From NCBI GenBank assembly GCA_028819575.1, contig JAPPLB010000030.1, positions 1-41,469 of the forward strand: a stretch of DNA of 41,469 bases, in the 5' to 3' direction. The notes beneath the pieces were generated by a model, which had not been told where the DNA came from, made no database searches, and worked only from the letters and a program-made list of their open reading frames with translations. Position numbers and translations under genes: made by a program. The stretch's first letter is position 1, and the number at the start of each line of letters is the position of its first letter. This DNA comes from Bryobacterales bacterium. GTDB lineage: Bacteria > Acidobacteriota > Terriglobia > Bryobacterales > UBA6623. Below, piece by piece: positions 33,231 to 41,406 of the stretch.

Positions 33231-33409
33231 ACCTGCATTTCTCACCACCCGACGGTCGAAGCACGCGATACGACTGCCAGGACTTCGTTGCGCTTGCTTG
33301 CCGTGCTCAACGTACTGTCAAGTACGCCTGCGCGCGCCAAGCGGCTCGCGCCTCGTCCTGACGGCCCTCTCACGCACTTCACCTCGCCGCGTGGTGAGAC
33401 ATGCAGGCT
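33231..33409 (+). repeat. Palindromic repeat copy F (179 bp)
   Basis: The copy starts ACCTGCATTTCTCACCAC and ends GTGGTGAGACATGCAGGCT. The centre is CGTACT-GTCA-AGTACG, one base shorter than copy B, and the arms are otherwise very similar to B. It lies between the MFS exporter and the ECF sigma operon, with the left end at the TGA of the orphan GSAPTPPPRN tail. Confidence 0.95.
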
Positions 33410-33577
33410 AACGCCCTCATACAACATTCAGGCGAACGCGGGCGGCCGCGCAACGCTTGGCGCGTTTGCAGAGACGCCGCTTGACACCTTTCCCTTTTCC
33501 GAGGCGCTGTCATACAGAGTGCTTCTCCCGGACGACCAAGTCACCGAGAATAAGAGCAGATTACGGACGCCAGCGCG

Positions 33578-34078
33578 ATGGAAGAAGAAGAACTTCGGTC
33601 GGAGCTGGAGGGCCATCATCCGGCGGCATACGGGTGGGCCTTACATTGCTGCGGCCGCAACCCCGGTGATGCGGAAGATGTGCTGCAAACGGCCTACGTC
33701 AAGATCCTCGGCGGCCGGGCGCGCTTCAACGGCGGCTCGTCATTCCGGACTTGGCTCTTCGCCGTCATCCGCAACACCGCCGCAGACCAGCAGCGGTCTT
33801 GGTGGCGGCGGCTTCTTCGCGAATCCGGCTGGTCGGCGCAACAGCGCGGCGCACCGGGGGACGCCCGCCTCGACGCTCCTGCCGACTACGTAGAACTGGA
33901 GAACGCGATGATGCAGTTGAGCAATCGGCAACGCGAAGTTCTTCATTTGACTTTTTATCAGGGGATGACGGTCGAGGAAGCGGCGGAAGTGATGTCGGTA
34001 TCCGTGGGCTCGGCGCGGACGCACTACGAACGCGGCAAAGCTCGACTGCGGAGCCTCCTCAACGGAGTATTGCGATGA
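33578..34078 (+). CDS. ECF-type RNA polymerase sigma factor
   Basis: The 166-residue protein has only regions 2 and 4. Region 2 includes DAEDVLQTAYVKIL and FRTWLFAVIRNTAADQQR for core binding and -10 recognition. Region 4 is LSNRQREVLHLTFYQGMTVEEAAEVMSVSVGSARTHYERGKARLR, a helix-turn-helix for the -35. The following membrane-protein gene overlaps by four bases (ATGA), and a Spy-like gene overlaps that one, so the three form one unit as in CnrH-CnrY-CnrX. A TTGACA at 33481 lies upstream without a matching -10, so autoregulation cannot be read from sequence. Confidence 0.92.
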   Translation: MEEEELRSELEGHHPAAYGWALHCCGRNPGDAEDVLQTAYVKILGGRARFNGGSSFRTWLFAVIRNTAADQQRSWWRRLLRESGWSAQQRGAPGDARLDAPADYVELENAMMQLSNRQREVLHLTFYQGMTVEEAAEVMSVSVGSARTHYERGKARLRSLLNGVLR

Positions 34079-34380
34079 GCGATGAAGAACGCTTGCGCGA
34101 TCTGTTCAGACGCGCGCGGAGAGCCGAGGCCGCTCGGGCGCCCGACTTTGGGACAGTGCTTCCTCGACGGCAGAGGCCGGGAGCTGTGGCTTTTACGGCG
34201 GGACTGATGCTGCCGGCTTTGGCGGCGCTGATGACCTTCTCGGTGACGGAGCCAGCGCCGTCTGCAGGCTCTATCTCGGAATGGCGTTCGCCCACCGTGT
34301 TCTTGCTGCAAACAGCGGATGACAGGCTGTTGAGTGACCTGCCACAACTCGGATTGAGTTATGAAGAGGAGGTTCCATGA
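34075..34380 (+). CDS. Short single-span membrane protein, probable anti-sigma factor
   Basis: The 101-residue protein has a charged cytoplasmic N-terminus (SDEERLRDLFRRARRAEA), one membrane span at about 38-56 (AFTAGLMLPALAALMTFSV) and a short periplasmic tail. It overlaps the sigma gene by ATGA and the Spy-like gene by ATGA. The size, topology and position match CnrY-like anti-sigma factors, which hold an ECF sigma factor at the membrane. There is no zinc-binding ZAS motif. The role is inferred from context. Confidence 0.75.
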   Translation: MSDEERLRDLFRRARRAEAARAPDFGTVLPRRQRPGAVAFTAGLMLPALAALMTFSVTEPAPSAGSISEWRSPTVFLLQTADDRLLSDLPQLGLSYEEEVP

Positions 34381-34958
34381 AACGACTATTGTTGGTTTTG
34401 TTTTGCGCTAGCTCGATCGCATCCGCCCAGGATGACCCGTTGGAAGAGTACTTTGTTCCGCCTGAGCAGATCATGAGGCACCAGAGCGACTTGGGCATCA
34501 CGGCGGAGCAGCGCGAGAAGATCAAACAACAAGTGCGCAATGCACAAACGCGGTTCACCGAACTTCAGTGGGACCTGCGAGCCGACCTGGAGGCGCTGTC
34601 GATGCTGCTCGAGGACCGAAATGTCAGCGAAGATGCGGTGATCGAACAACTCGATAAAGTCTTGGCCGTCGAAGCAGATATCAAGCGTACGCAGCTCTCG
34701 ATGCTGATCGCTCTACGCAAGGTATTGACGGAGGGGCAGCTTGAAGAGGCGAGGGCTCTCGCGAATCATAATTTCACGGTGAAACGGCTCAGGGAGTTCC
34801 AGCGGCAAGCGAAGGCCATGCAGAAATCATACGAGAAATACGTAAGGGACTTGGCAGCGAAGACGCCCTTCCCTGCTGGCTCCGTTGCAGGGTCCGTTTC
34901 AGGATCGCCAATAGGCAGCACCCCCGCCGGCGCACCTACCCCTCCTCCGAGGAACTAG
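34377..34958 (+). CDS. Periplasmic Spy/CpxP/CnrX-like protein
   Basis: The 193-residue protein has a signal peptide (MKRLLLVLFCASSIASA) and a mature, mainly helical body with two LTxxQ-type motifs (ITAEQ near 42 and LTEGQ near 119), the hallmark of the Spy/CpxP family. A Gly/Ser/Pro-rich tail ends APTPPPRN. Spy acts as a periplasmic chaperone, CpxP as a stress sensor, and CnrX as a metal sensor controlling CnrY and the sigma factor CnrH. Histidines are few, so metal sensing is doubtful and envelope stress sensing is more likely. The last 22 bases recur at 33208-33229. The stop overlaps the convergent epimerase stop. Confidence 0.82.
   Translation: MKRLLLVLFCASSIASAQDDPLEEYFVPPEQIMRHQSDLGITAEQREKIKQQVRNAQTRFTELQWDLRADLEALSMLLEDRNVSEDAVIEQLDKVLAVEADIKRTQLSMLIALRKVLTEGQLEEARALANHNFTVKRLREFQRQAKAMQKSYEKYVRDLAAKTPFPAGSVAGSVSGSPIGSTPAGAPTPPPRN
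34935..34956 (+). repeat. 22-bp exact repeat, copy 2 (tail of Spy-like gene)
   Basis: This is the second copy of the 22-bp string at 33208-33229. Here it is coding, giving PTPPPRN before the TAG stop. Confidence 0.75.
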
Positions 34959-36160
34959 CCCACCAGGCGGTCCAGCGTCGCCAGATTCAGTATGAGCGCC
35001 CGCAGGCGGTGGTAGTTGTCCTGCCGCGAGGAGTACGGCGGTGGGGTGATGCGGCGGTCCGCGAAAAGAACGTAGGTGGGCTGCCCGGCCGCCGCCTTCA
35101 TCGAGAACTTGTCGTCGATGATCTGCTGCGCACGGTCGAAGAACTCGCGCGCCCACGCGGCGCCGGTACGCTCGTGGATGAGCAGGCTCGCGACCAGGAT
35201 CTCGTCCAGCGCCCACAGAGTCTTGGTGTAGTTGTACTCGCCGACGGCGTGAAACGCGAGATCGGCGCCCGGGACGCCTTCCACGGGCCACTCGTATGCC
35301 CCCTGGTCGACGTTGATCCACATCGCGAGACCGCCGTACAGCCAGTCCCAGCCTACGTCGAGGTGATGGCGGATTCGCTCGGCGCAGGTGCGCCAGAGCG
35401 GCACATCGCCGCGCCGGCGCGCCTCTTCCATGAGCATCCAGAGCGTCTCGATGCTGTGCCCGAAGTTGCATTTCGTCGCTTCTTCGGACGGCCGGGTGAA
35501 ATCACGGTTGAGCTGCTCGTTGTTCAAGCCGAAGTCGGGGTTGTAGTGTTTATGGATGACGGCATCGATAGCATGGTCGGCGATCTCGGCGGTTTCCGGG
35601 TCCGACTCACGGTCGAGAATCTGCCGCGCGATGTTGATGTTGACCATCCAGAAGCCTTGCGTGATCGGCCCGGATGCGTCGGCGGCCATCTCTTGACGAA
35701 ATAGATCCTTGAACATGCGCAACGCCGTTTCGTGAGCCTGCTCGTCGTTTGCGGCGTGGCTGTATTCCAGCAGCCCCTCGACCGCGAAGTAGCGGCCGTA
35801 GAAGTCGGCTTCGGGTGCGAGCGGCGCGCCTTCACGAGAAAGGTTCGAAGCCCAGGACCCGTCCGGCTGCGGCGCGTGGGCGAGCAGGAATTCTTTCGTC
35901 CTGCGTGCGGTCTCCAGGTATCCGGGGTCGGGCTGCAGGTGGTTGTACAGAAAGCTGTAGACCCACAGCCCGCGGCCTTGGAACCACGTGAACTTCTCAT
36001 CGTTCACACGCCGTCCGTCGTAGTCGAGCGAGCAGCAGAACCCGCCTCGCTCATGGTCGATGCCGAAACGATGCCAGAAAGGAAGTTGTTCGTCGAACAG
36101 CTCACGGCGGTACCGCTCACGGAGTTGTTCATACGAAGCGGGAGCTTCTGCGAGCGGCAT
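34955..36160 (-). CDS. AGE-family (N-acylglucosamine 2-epimerase-like) epimerase/isomerase
   Basis: The 401-residue cytoplasmic protein is an alpha6/alpha6 barrel of the AGE superfamily. Signatures are FWHRFGIDHERGGFCCSLDYDGR, TWFQGRGLWVYSFLYNH, DFYGRYFAVEGLLEYS, NFGHSIETLWMLMEEA with a catalytic-type His, and YNYTKTLWALDE. Members epimerise or isomerise sugars (GlcNAc, cellobiose, mannose). The substrate is open. It begins 40 bases after arsS on the same strand, so it could be the third gene of the AhpD-arsS unit. Confidence 0.87.
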   Translation of the reverse strand: MPLAEAPASYEQLRERYRRELFDEQLPFWHRFGIDHERGGFCCSLDYDGRRVNDEKFTWFQGRGLWVYSFLYNHLQPDPGYLETARRTKEFLLAHAPQPDGSWASNLSREGAPLAPEADFYGRYFAVEGLLEYSHAANDEQAHETALRMFKDLFRQEMAADASGPITQGFWMVNINIARQILDRESDPETAEIADHAIDAVIHKHYNPDFGLNNEQLNRDFTRPSEEATKCNFGHSIETLWMLMEEARRRGDVPLWRTCAERIRHHLDVGWDWLYGGLAMWINVDQGAYEWPVEGVPGADLAFHAVGEYNYTKTLWALDEILVASLLIHERTGAAWAREFFDRAQQIIDDKFSMKAAAGQPTYVLFADRRITPPPYSSRQDNYHRLRALILNLATLDRLVG

Positions 36161-36200
36161 GGATCAAGGATAGCGGTGACGGCTCCGGGAGCGCTGTCCG

Positions 36201-37238
36201 TCAGACGGTCGTTCCACCGCAACCGGAGCCGGCCCCGGCAGTGCAGCCGTAGCAGTGCTGTCCGGTAACGATGCGGCGCTGGTCAAGCCGGTCGTGAACA
36301 AAGTCGCGAATGTGGACCGGAGCGCCGAACGAGACCGGCAGGTCCAGCATCTGATTGAAGTCGCAATCGTAGAGCACGCCGTCCCAACCGACCGACAAGG
36401 TGTTGCGGCACATCACGCCGGAGGCGGCGGCCGGGTTGTAGGCCTGGACGAGCTTCTGCATGTAGCGATCGTAGTTGTCCGTTCGGAGCAGGAACTCGAG
36501 GAAACGGCTGATCGGCATGTTTGTGATCGTGTAGAGCGAGTTGAACACGACTCCGTGGCGAACGAGAAGCTCGCGCCTGAAATCGGCTTCGATCGAGGCT
36601 TGCGGCGGGGGCAGGAACGCGCCCACCGGATTGTAAACCAGATTCAGCTCCAATCCGGAACCTTCCCGGCCGTAGCCCAAACCGTTGAGCAAGCGAATCG
36701 CTTCGATCGATTTATCGAACACGCCCTCGCCGCGTTGCGCATCGGTATAGGCGGCCATGAAGTAGGGCAGGCTGGCGACCACCTCGACCTGGTAATGCGC
36801 CAGGAATGTTCCCAGGTCTTTCTGCGAAGGCAGCAGCAGGACGCTCAGATTGCAACGGTCCATCACGTGCCTTCCGAGCCGCTTTGACTCACTGACGAGC
36901 CAACGGAATTGCGGATTGAGTTCAGGCGCGCCGCCGGTGATGTCGACCGTCGGGATCTCCGTCTGCTCCAGCACGGCCATGCAAAGAGCGGCGGTTTCAC
37001 GCGTCATGACCTCATTGCGGTCCGGCCCCGCGTCGACGTGGCAATGCTTGCAGGTCTGGTTGCACAGCTTGCCGACGTTGATTTGCAAGACCTCGATACC
37101 CGTCGAGGTGAGTGGATGCAGCCCCGATCTCTCGAGCGCGTCGTCGAACGAGCGATGCGCGAGGGCAGGGTCATTGAGGACGCGAAGCTGCTCGCCGGGC
37201 ACAGCGAGCGGATGTTGTTGACGGAGAAGGCTCTGCAT
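36201..37238 (-). CDS. arsS: Radical SAM/Cys-rich protein, arsenosugar biosynthesis type
   Basis: The 345-residue protein has the radical SAM cluster Cys59-x3-Cys63-x2-Cys66 (CNQTCKHC), followed by HVDAGPDR and ITGGAPELNP. Residues ~200-345 carry the DUF3641-type half ending in the Cys-rich CYGCTAGAGSGCGG (329-342), characteristic of the rSAM/SeCys-type family that includes ArsS. ArsS attaches a 5'-deoxyadenosyl group to dimethylarsenite in arsenosugar synthesis. The preceding gene encodes the AhpD-like partner usual for this family. The arsenite methyltransferase ArsM is not in the window. The start is the ATG at 37238; a TTG immediately upstream is also possible. Confidence 0.85.
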   Translation of the reverse strand: MQSLLRQQHPLAVPGEQLRVLNDPALAHRSFDDALERSGLHPLTSTGIEVLQINVGKLCNQTCKHCHVDAGPDRNEVMTRETAALCMAVLEQTEIPTVDITGGAPELNPQFRWLVSESKRLGRHVMDRCNLSVLLLPSQKDLGTFLAHYQVEVVASLPYFMAAYTDAQRGEGVFDKSIEAIRLLNGLGYGREGSGLELNLVYNPVGAFLPPPQASIEADFRRELLVRHGVVFNSLYTITNMPISRFLEFLLRTDNYDRYMQKLVQAYNPAAASGVMCRNTLSVGWDGVLYDCDFNQMLDLPVSFGAPVHIRDFVHDRLDQRRIVTGQHCYGCTAGAGSGCGGTTV

Positions 37239-37248
37239 CAAGACGACT

Positions 37249-37581
37249 TCACATGCTCAGCTTTTGTGTGACGTTGCGCATCTGCAACCCGTGGACGAGG
37301 CTCGCCCCGCCGCGAATGGCTGACGCAACGTGAACGGCCTCCGTCATTTGATCGAGGTTCGATCCCTTCTGGAGGCAATCCTGTGTATACGCGTCAATGC
37401 AGTAGGGACATTGAACGGCATGCGCCACGGCCAGCGCGATCAAGCTTTTCTCCCTTTGACTGAGCGCCCCTTCCTCGAAAACCGCTCCGTACCAATCCTG
37501 AAATTTCTCCCAGAGCTCCGGCGCGTTCTTGCCCATCTCCCCGAAGCGGGCAAGATCATCCTCATGATAGTAGCTCGACAT
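37249..37581 (-). CDS. AhpD-like carboxymuconolactone decarboxylase family protein (arsenosugar-associated)
   Basis: The 110-residue protein belongs to the AhpD/CMD fold: LSQREKSLIALAVAHAVQCPYCIDAYTQDCLQKG with redox Cys58 and Cys61 (CPYC), then EAVHVASAIRGGASLVHG. This short form starting SSYYHEDDLARFGEMGK is the peroxidase-like protein that regularly accompanies arsS. GAGGAG six bases before the ATG at 37581 decides the start over a longer reading to 37686. It lies 10 bases upstream of arsS, and the two form an operon. Confidence 0.87.
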   Translation of the reverse strand: MSSYYHEDDLARFGEMGKNAPELWEKFQDWYGAVFEEGALSQREKSLIALAVAHAVQCPYCIDAYTQDCLQKGSNLDQMTEAVHVASAIRGGASLVHGLQMRNVTQKLSM

Positions 37582-37784
37582 GCATTCTCCTCTGGATGTG
37601 AATCGGGGCTCGCTGGTGGGAGCCGTGCCACATTGTACGCGCGGGCGATGAACGACAACTGCGCTCGACGAGATTGGGCTCTGCAATCATCATGGCAGCT
37701 TCCTGGAAGGCAAGCGGCGAGGTACGGAGAGTCCGGGTGCGACCCGGTATCGCAAGTCACGATTTGCCGTCGCGAGCGGTGATC

Positions 37785-37936
37785 AGCCTGCATTTCTCCT
37801 CAAGTGGCGAGGCGAGTTGCGTGAGAGGGCCGTCAGGCATTTCTTCTGAAGCGAACCAGACCCCCCGCCCATGGTTTTCACGAGACACGGCCTTTCTCTC
37901 GCGTGCTTCGGCCGCCGGGTGGTGAGTAATGCCGGT
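37785..37936 (-). repeat. Palindromic repeat copy G (variant core)
   Basis: The left end AGCCTGCATTTCTC is intact and leads into GGCGAGGCGAGTTGCGTGAGAGGGCCGTCAGG as in other copies. The right end is GTGGTGAGTAATGCCGG. The centre is replaced by another sequence with CACGAGACACGGCCTTT, also found in copy C; the GTACT hairpin is missing. Its right end gives the TGA stop of priA. Confidence 0.88.
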
Positions 37937-40176
37937 CAGAGCAAGCTGATCGGATCGACGTCGGTGACGAGCGCCGTGGCGGGCCAGCGGTTCTCTTGCG
38001 CGAACGACTTCGCGCGGCGCAGGGTTGCGGCGAGGGATTTGCGGCTCCGGGCTTTCAGCAGGAACAGATAGCGGAACTCCGACTTGAGCTTGGCGAGCGG
38101 GGCCGCGGCCGGTCCCTGGATGCGGACTGCCGGCGATCCCTCCTTCAAGTGTTGGCCGAGACGGCTGCTCAGACTCAACGATTCCTCGAGCTTGCGGCTC
38201 CGCACCGTCAGCGTGGCAGTTGCGACGAAGGGTGGATAGTGGAGCATGCGGCGGAAGTGCAGCTCCTTTTGATAGAAGCCCTCGTAGTCCTGCGCGGCGG
38301 CAAAGCGAATCGCATAGTGGTCGGGACTCCAGGTTTGCAGGACGACCTCGCCCGGCATTTTCCCGCGGCCGGCGCGGCCGGCGACTTGCGTGAGGAGTTG
38401 GAAGGTGCGCTCCGCCGCGCGAAAGTCGGGCATGCCGAGCCCGACGTCGGCCGAAACCACGCCGACCAGCGTGACGTTCGGCATGTCATGGCCCTTGGCC
38501 ACCATCTGCGTACCGCAGAGGATGTCATAGTCGCCTTCGCGGAAGCCGTGGAGGATAGCCTCGTACTGGCCCCGGCCGCGTACGCTGTCGCGGTCGAGGC
38601 GCGCGACGCGGGCTTTCGGGAAGCGCTTGCGCAGATGGTCTTCTACCTTTTCGGAACCGCTGCCCACAAAGTACAGGTGCCCGCTTTTGCAGTCCGGGCA
38701 TTCCGCGGGCACCGGCTGCGAGTAGTCGCAATAGTGACAGAGCAGCTTTCCGTGACGGCGGTGGTGCGTGAGGGTGACCGAGCAGTTTCGGCACTCGATC
38801 CGCTTTCCGCACTTGCGGCACATCACGAAGGACGAGAAGCCGCGCCGGTTCAACAGCAGGATCACCTGCTGCCGCTCCTCGAGACGTTGCCTGATCGCAT
38901 CGTCGAGAGCGCGTGAGAAAAGGTCCGGGCGGCGCGTTTCCACGAACTCTGTCCGCATATCCACAATTCGGACCTTCGGGAGCGGCCGTCCCGCGATCCG
39001 CTCGGGGAGCTGCAGCAGTTCATACTTGCCGCGCTCGACGTTGTAGCGGGACTCCAGGCTGGGCGTCGCAGAGCCCAGCACGACGGTGGCTCCCGCGGCT
39101 CGGGCGCGCACGATCGCAACGTCCCGGCCGTGGTAGCGGGGGGCTTCATCCTGTTTGTACCCGCCCTCTTGCTCTTCGTCGACGACGACCAGGGCGAGGT
39201 CCTCGAGCGGGGCGAACACGCTCGAGCGCGTACCTACCACGACGCGCGCCTTGCCTTCGCGGACGCGCCGCCACTGCCCGGATCGTTCGGGGTCGGTAAA
39301 TGCGCTGTGAAGAATCGCGACCTGCTCGCCGAAGCGTGCATGGAACTCCGAAGCGGCCGCGGGCGTGAGCGAAATCTCCGGGACCAGAAAGAGACAGCTC
39401 TTGCCCTCGCGCAAGACCTTGTCGATCGAACGCAGGTAGACTTCCGTCTTGCCCGATCCGGTGACGCCGTGCAGGAGAAAGGTCCGGAACTGCCTGCCTG
39501 CGACCGAGGCGCTGATCGTGTCGACGGCGGTGCGCTGCGCGGAGGTCAGCCGGCGCGGCGGCCTCGGGCCTGCCGTCACGGGAGTCACGTTCAACGCGGC
39601 GTTCCCGGCGCGCACCGATTTCCGGTCCTCGACAACCTCGTCGAGAGCGAGCCAACCTTTCTTGCGAAGTGTTTCGATCACACTCGCCGAACCCGGGAGC
39701 TTGCGCTTGAGGTAGGAGTGATTGAGCGGCCGCTTCACGAGAGCTCGCAGAACCTGCTCCGTGAGGTCGGTCCGCTGGGCCGAGTCCCCATGCTTCCCGG
39801 CGCGCAGCAGCCCTTCCGGAGTCAGGACGGCCCGCTTGCTCCTGCGAGACTCACCGGCCAATGGAAGCATCGTCTTGAGCACTTCGCCGAGCGGCGCGCA
39901 ATAATAGCCGGCGAGCCAGCGGCCGAGGTCGAGCAACTCGGGGCTGAGCGCCGGTTCCTCGTCGAGCACGCGCGTGATTGGCCGAATACGCGGTCCCGGC
40001 TCGTCACGGCTGGCTCCGACAACGACGCCGATCAGCTTGCGCGAACCCAGCGGGACCAACACCCGGCAGCCGGGTTCGATCCTGCCCTCGAATCCGGCAG
40101 GAACGGAATACGCGAAGGACTGGTCGAGCGGTACGGGAACAGCTACCTGAACGACCAGGGAAGGGGGGGCCGGCAT
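37936..40176 (-). CDS. priA: Primosomal protein N' (replication restart helicase PriA)
   Basis: The 746-residue protein has the N-terminal DNA-binding domain (VPLDQSFAYSVP), Walker A GVTGSGKT (236-243), a Walker B box DEEQ (333-336) in place of the usual DEEH, the aromatic-rich loop GGYKQDEAPRYHGRD, and the zinc region with CxxC pairs MCRKCGKRIECRNC...LCHYCDYS...ECPDCKSGHL. Helicase motifs GTQMVAKGHDMPNVTLV and QVAGRAGRG follow. It reloads the replicative helicase at stalled forks. The TGA stop is supplied by repeat copy G. Confidence 0.96.
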   Translation of the reverse strand: MPAPPSLVVQVAVPVPLDQSFAYSVPAGFEGRIEPGCRVLVPLGSRKLIGVVVGASRDEPGPRIRPITRVLDEEPALSPELLDLGRWLAGYYCAPLGEVLKTMLPLAGESRRSKRAVLTPEGLLRAGKHGDSAQRTDLTEQVLRALVKRPLNHSYLKRKLPGSASVIETLRKKGWLALDEVVEDRKSVRAGNAALNVTPVTAGPRPPRRLTSAQRTAVDTISASVAGRQFRTFLLHGVTGSGKTEVYLRSIDKVLREGKSCLFLVPEISLTPAAASEFHARFGEQVAILHSAFTDPERSGQWRRVREGKARVVVGTRSSVFAPLEDLALVVVDEEQEGGYKQDEAPRYHGRDVAIVRARAAGATVVLGSATPSLESRYNVERGKYELLQLPERIAGRPLPKVRIVDMRTEFVETRRPDLFSRALDDAIRQRLEERQQVILLLNRRGFSSFVMCRKCGKRIECRNCSVTLTHHRRHGKLLCHYCDYSQPVPAECPDCKSGHLYFVGSGSEKVEDHLRKRFPKARVARLDRDSVRGRGQYEAILHGFREGDYDILCGTQMVAKGHDMPNVTLVGVVSADVGLGMPDFRAAERTFQLLTQVAGRAGRGKMPGEVVLQTWSPDHYAIRFAAAQDYEGFYQKELHFRRMLHYPPFVATATLTVRSRKLEESLSLSSRLGQHLKEGSPAVRIQGPAAAPLAKLKSEFRYLFLLKARSRKSLAATLRRAKSFAQENRWPATALVTDVDPISLL

Positions 40177-40302
40177 CCGATCCCCGATTCTATCCGATGG
40201 ACAAGGAATCTCTTCAGGCGAGTTTTTCCTCCGCCTGCGTGCGGATCATGCCAGCGGGAAACATCCGCACCGGTGTCAACGCCGCTTGATCGGGAGGATG
40301 CC

Positions 40303-41388
40303 TCAGGCCAGAGATAGCGACGGCTGCGCCGTGACCTCGTCAGACGCAAAGTCGCCTCGCAGGAAAGCCGGATAAGCAGCGGCGGCGATCATGGCCGCGT
40401 TGTCGGTGGAAAGCGACAGGCTGGGGAAATAGAGCGGCAGTGGCGTATCCGCGAAGACCTTCCGCAACCCTGAATTCGCCGCTACGCCGCCGGAGACGAT
40501 CAGCGAACGAACATCGTGTCCCTTGGCGGCTTTGAGGGCCCGCCGCAGCAGCTCTTCGATCACGGTCGCCTGGAACGCCGCCACCAGGTCGAGAGTCGCC
40601 TGCGGCGTGACTTCCAGAAGGGGTTCGATCGTAGCCGGACGGCCCCCGGCGAAAAGCTTGCGGCGCTCTGCAATCTCCGCTTCCATGTCGGCGGCCCGGA
40701 CATGACGCAGAACAGCCGTCTTCAGCCCGCTGAAACTCAAATCGAGCGGGTTGCCCTTCATTCGCGAGAGGGGCAGATCAACCTTTGCGGCGTCTCCGTA
40801 GGGCGCCAGTTTGTCAATCAACGGGCCGCCGGGATAGCCGAATCCGAGCAGCTTGGCGACCTTGTCGAATGCCTCCCCCGCTGCGTCATCGCGGGTTTTT
40901 CCGAGCAGCCGATAGCGGTAGTCGGTCTCGTTGGGCCGCTCCAGCAGGAACAGATGGCTGTGTCCGCCGCTGACGACCAACGCCAATGCAGGCAGCTCGA
41001 TCTCGCCGCCCCGCTGCTTCTGCTCGAGAAACACGGCGTGAATATGTCCCTCGATATGGTTCACCGCGATCAGCGGGATGCCGAGTGAGAACGTAAGTCC
41101 CTTGGCGAAAGTCAACCCGACCAGCAACGAACCCACCAGCCCCGGTCCCTGTGTCACCGCTACGGCGTCGAGCTGGCGGTAATCGAGACCCGCTTCCGCC
41201 AAGGCTTGGCGAACCACGGGAACGATGGCTCGCAAGTGCTCGCGCGAGGCCAACTCGGGGACGACGCCGCCGTACTTGTAGTGCGTCGTCAACTGCGACG
41301 CGACGACGTTCGAGAGCAGCGTTCCGCCATCTTCGACGACAGCGGCGGCCGTCTCGTCGCAGGAGGTTTCGATGCCGAGTATGCGCAT
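40303..41388 (-). CDS. tsaD: tRNA N6-adenosine threonylcarbamoyltransferase
   Basis: The 361-residue protein is TsaD/YgjD of the ASKHA fold, making t6A37 on ANN-decoding tRNAs with TsaB, TsaC and TsaE. It starts [18 protein letters not shown] and has the metal-binding HIEGH (111-115), [27 protein letters not shown] and [12 protein letters not shown] short stretch of 126 bases separates it from priA on the same strand. Repeat copy H starts only 18 bases before the ATG, so any promoter must overlap it. Confidence 0.97.
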   Translation of the reverse strand: MRILGIETSCDETAAAVVEDGGTLLSNVVASQLTTHYKYGGVVPELASREHLRAIVPVVRQALAEAGLDYRQLDAVAVTQGPGLVGSLLVGLTFAKGLTFSLGIPLIAVNHIEGHIHAVFLEQKQRGGEIELPALALVVSGGHSHLFLLERPNETDYRYRLLGKTRDDAAGEAFDKVAKLLGFGYPGGPLIDKLAPYGDAAKVDLPLSRMKGNPLDLSFSGLKTAVLRHVRAADMEAEIAERRKLFAGGRPATIEPLLEVTPQATLDLVAAFQATVIEELLRRALKAAKGHDVRSLIVSGGVAANSGLRKVFADTPLPLYFPSLSLSTDNAAMIAAAAYPAFLRGDFASDEVTAQPSLSLA

Positions 41389-41406
41389 GGATGAACTGAC
41401 GCCTCT

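Noticed and set aside
34956..34972. TAGCC-CACCAGGCGG after the Spy-like gene resembles a repeat end with nine bases deleted
   Set aside because: It is the coding end of the AGE epimerase gene in a normal frame, and the match needs an arbitrary deletion.
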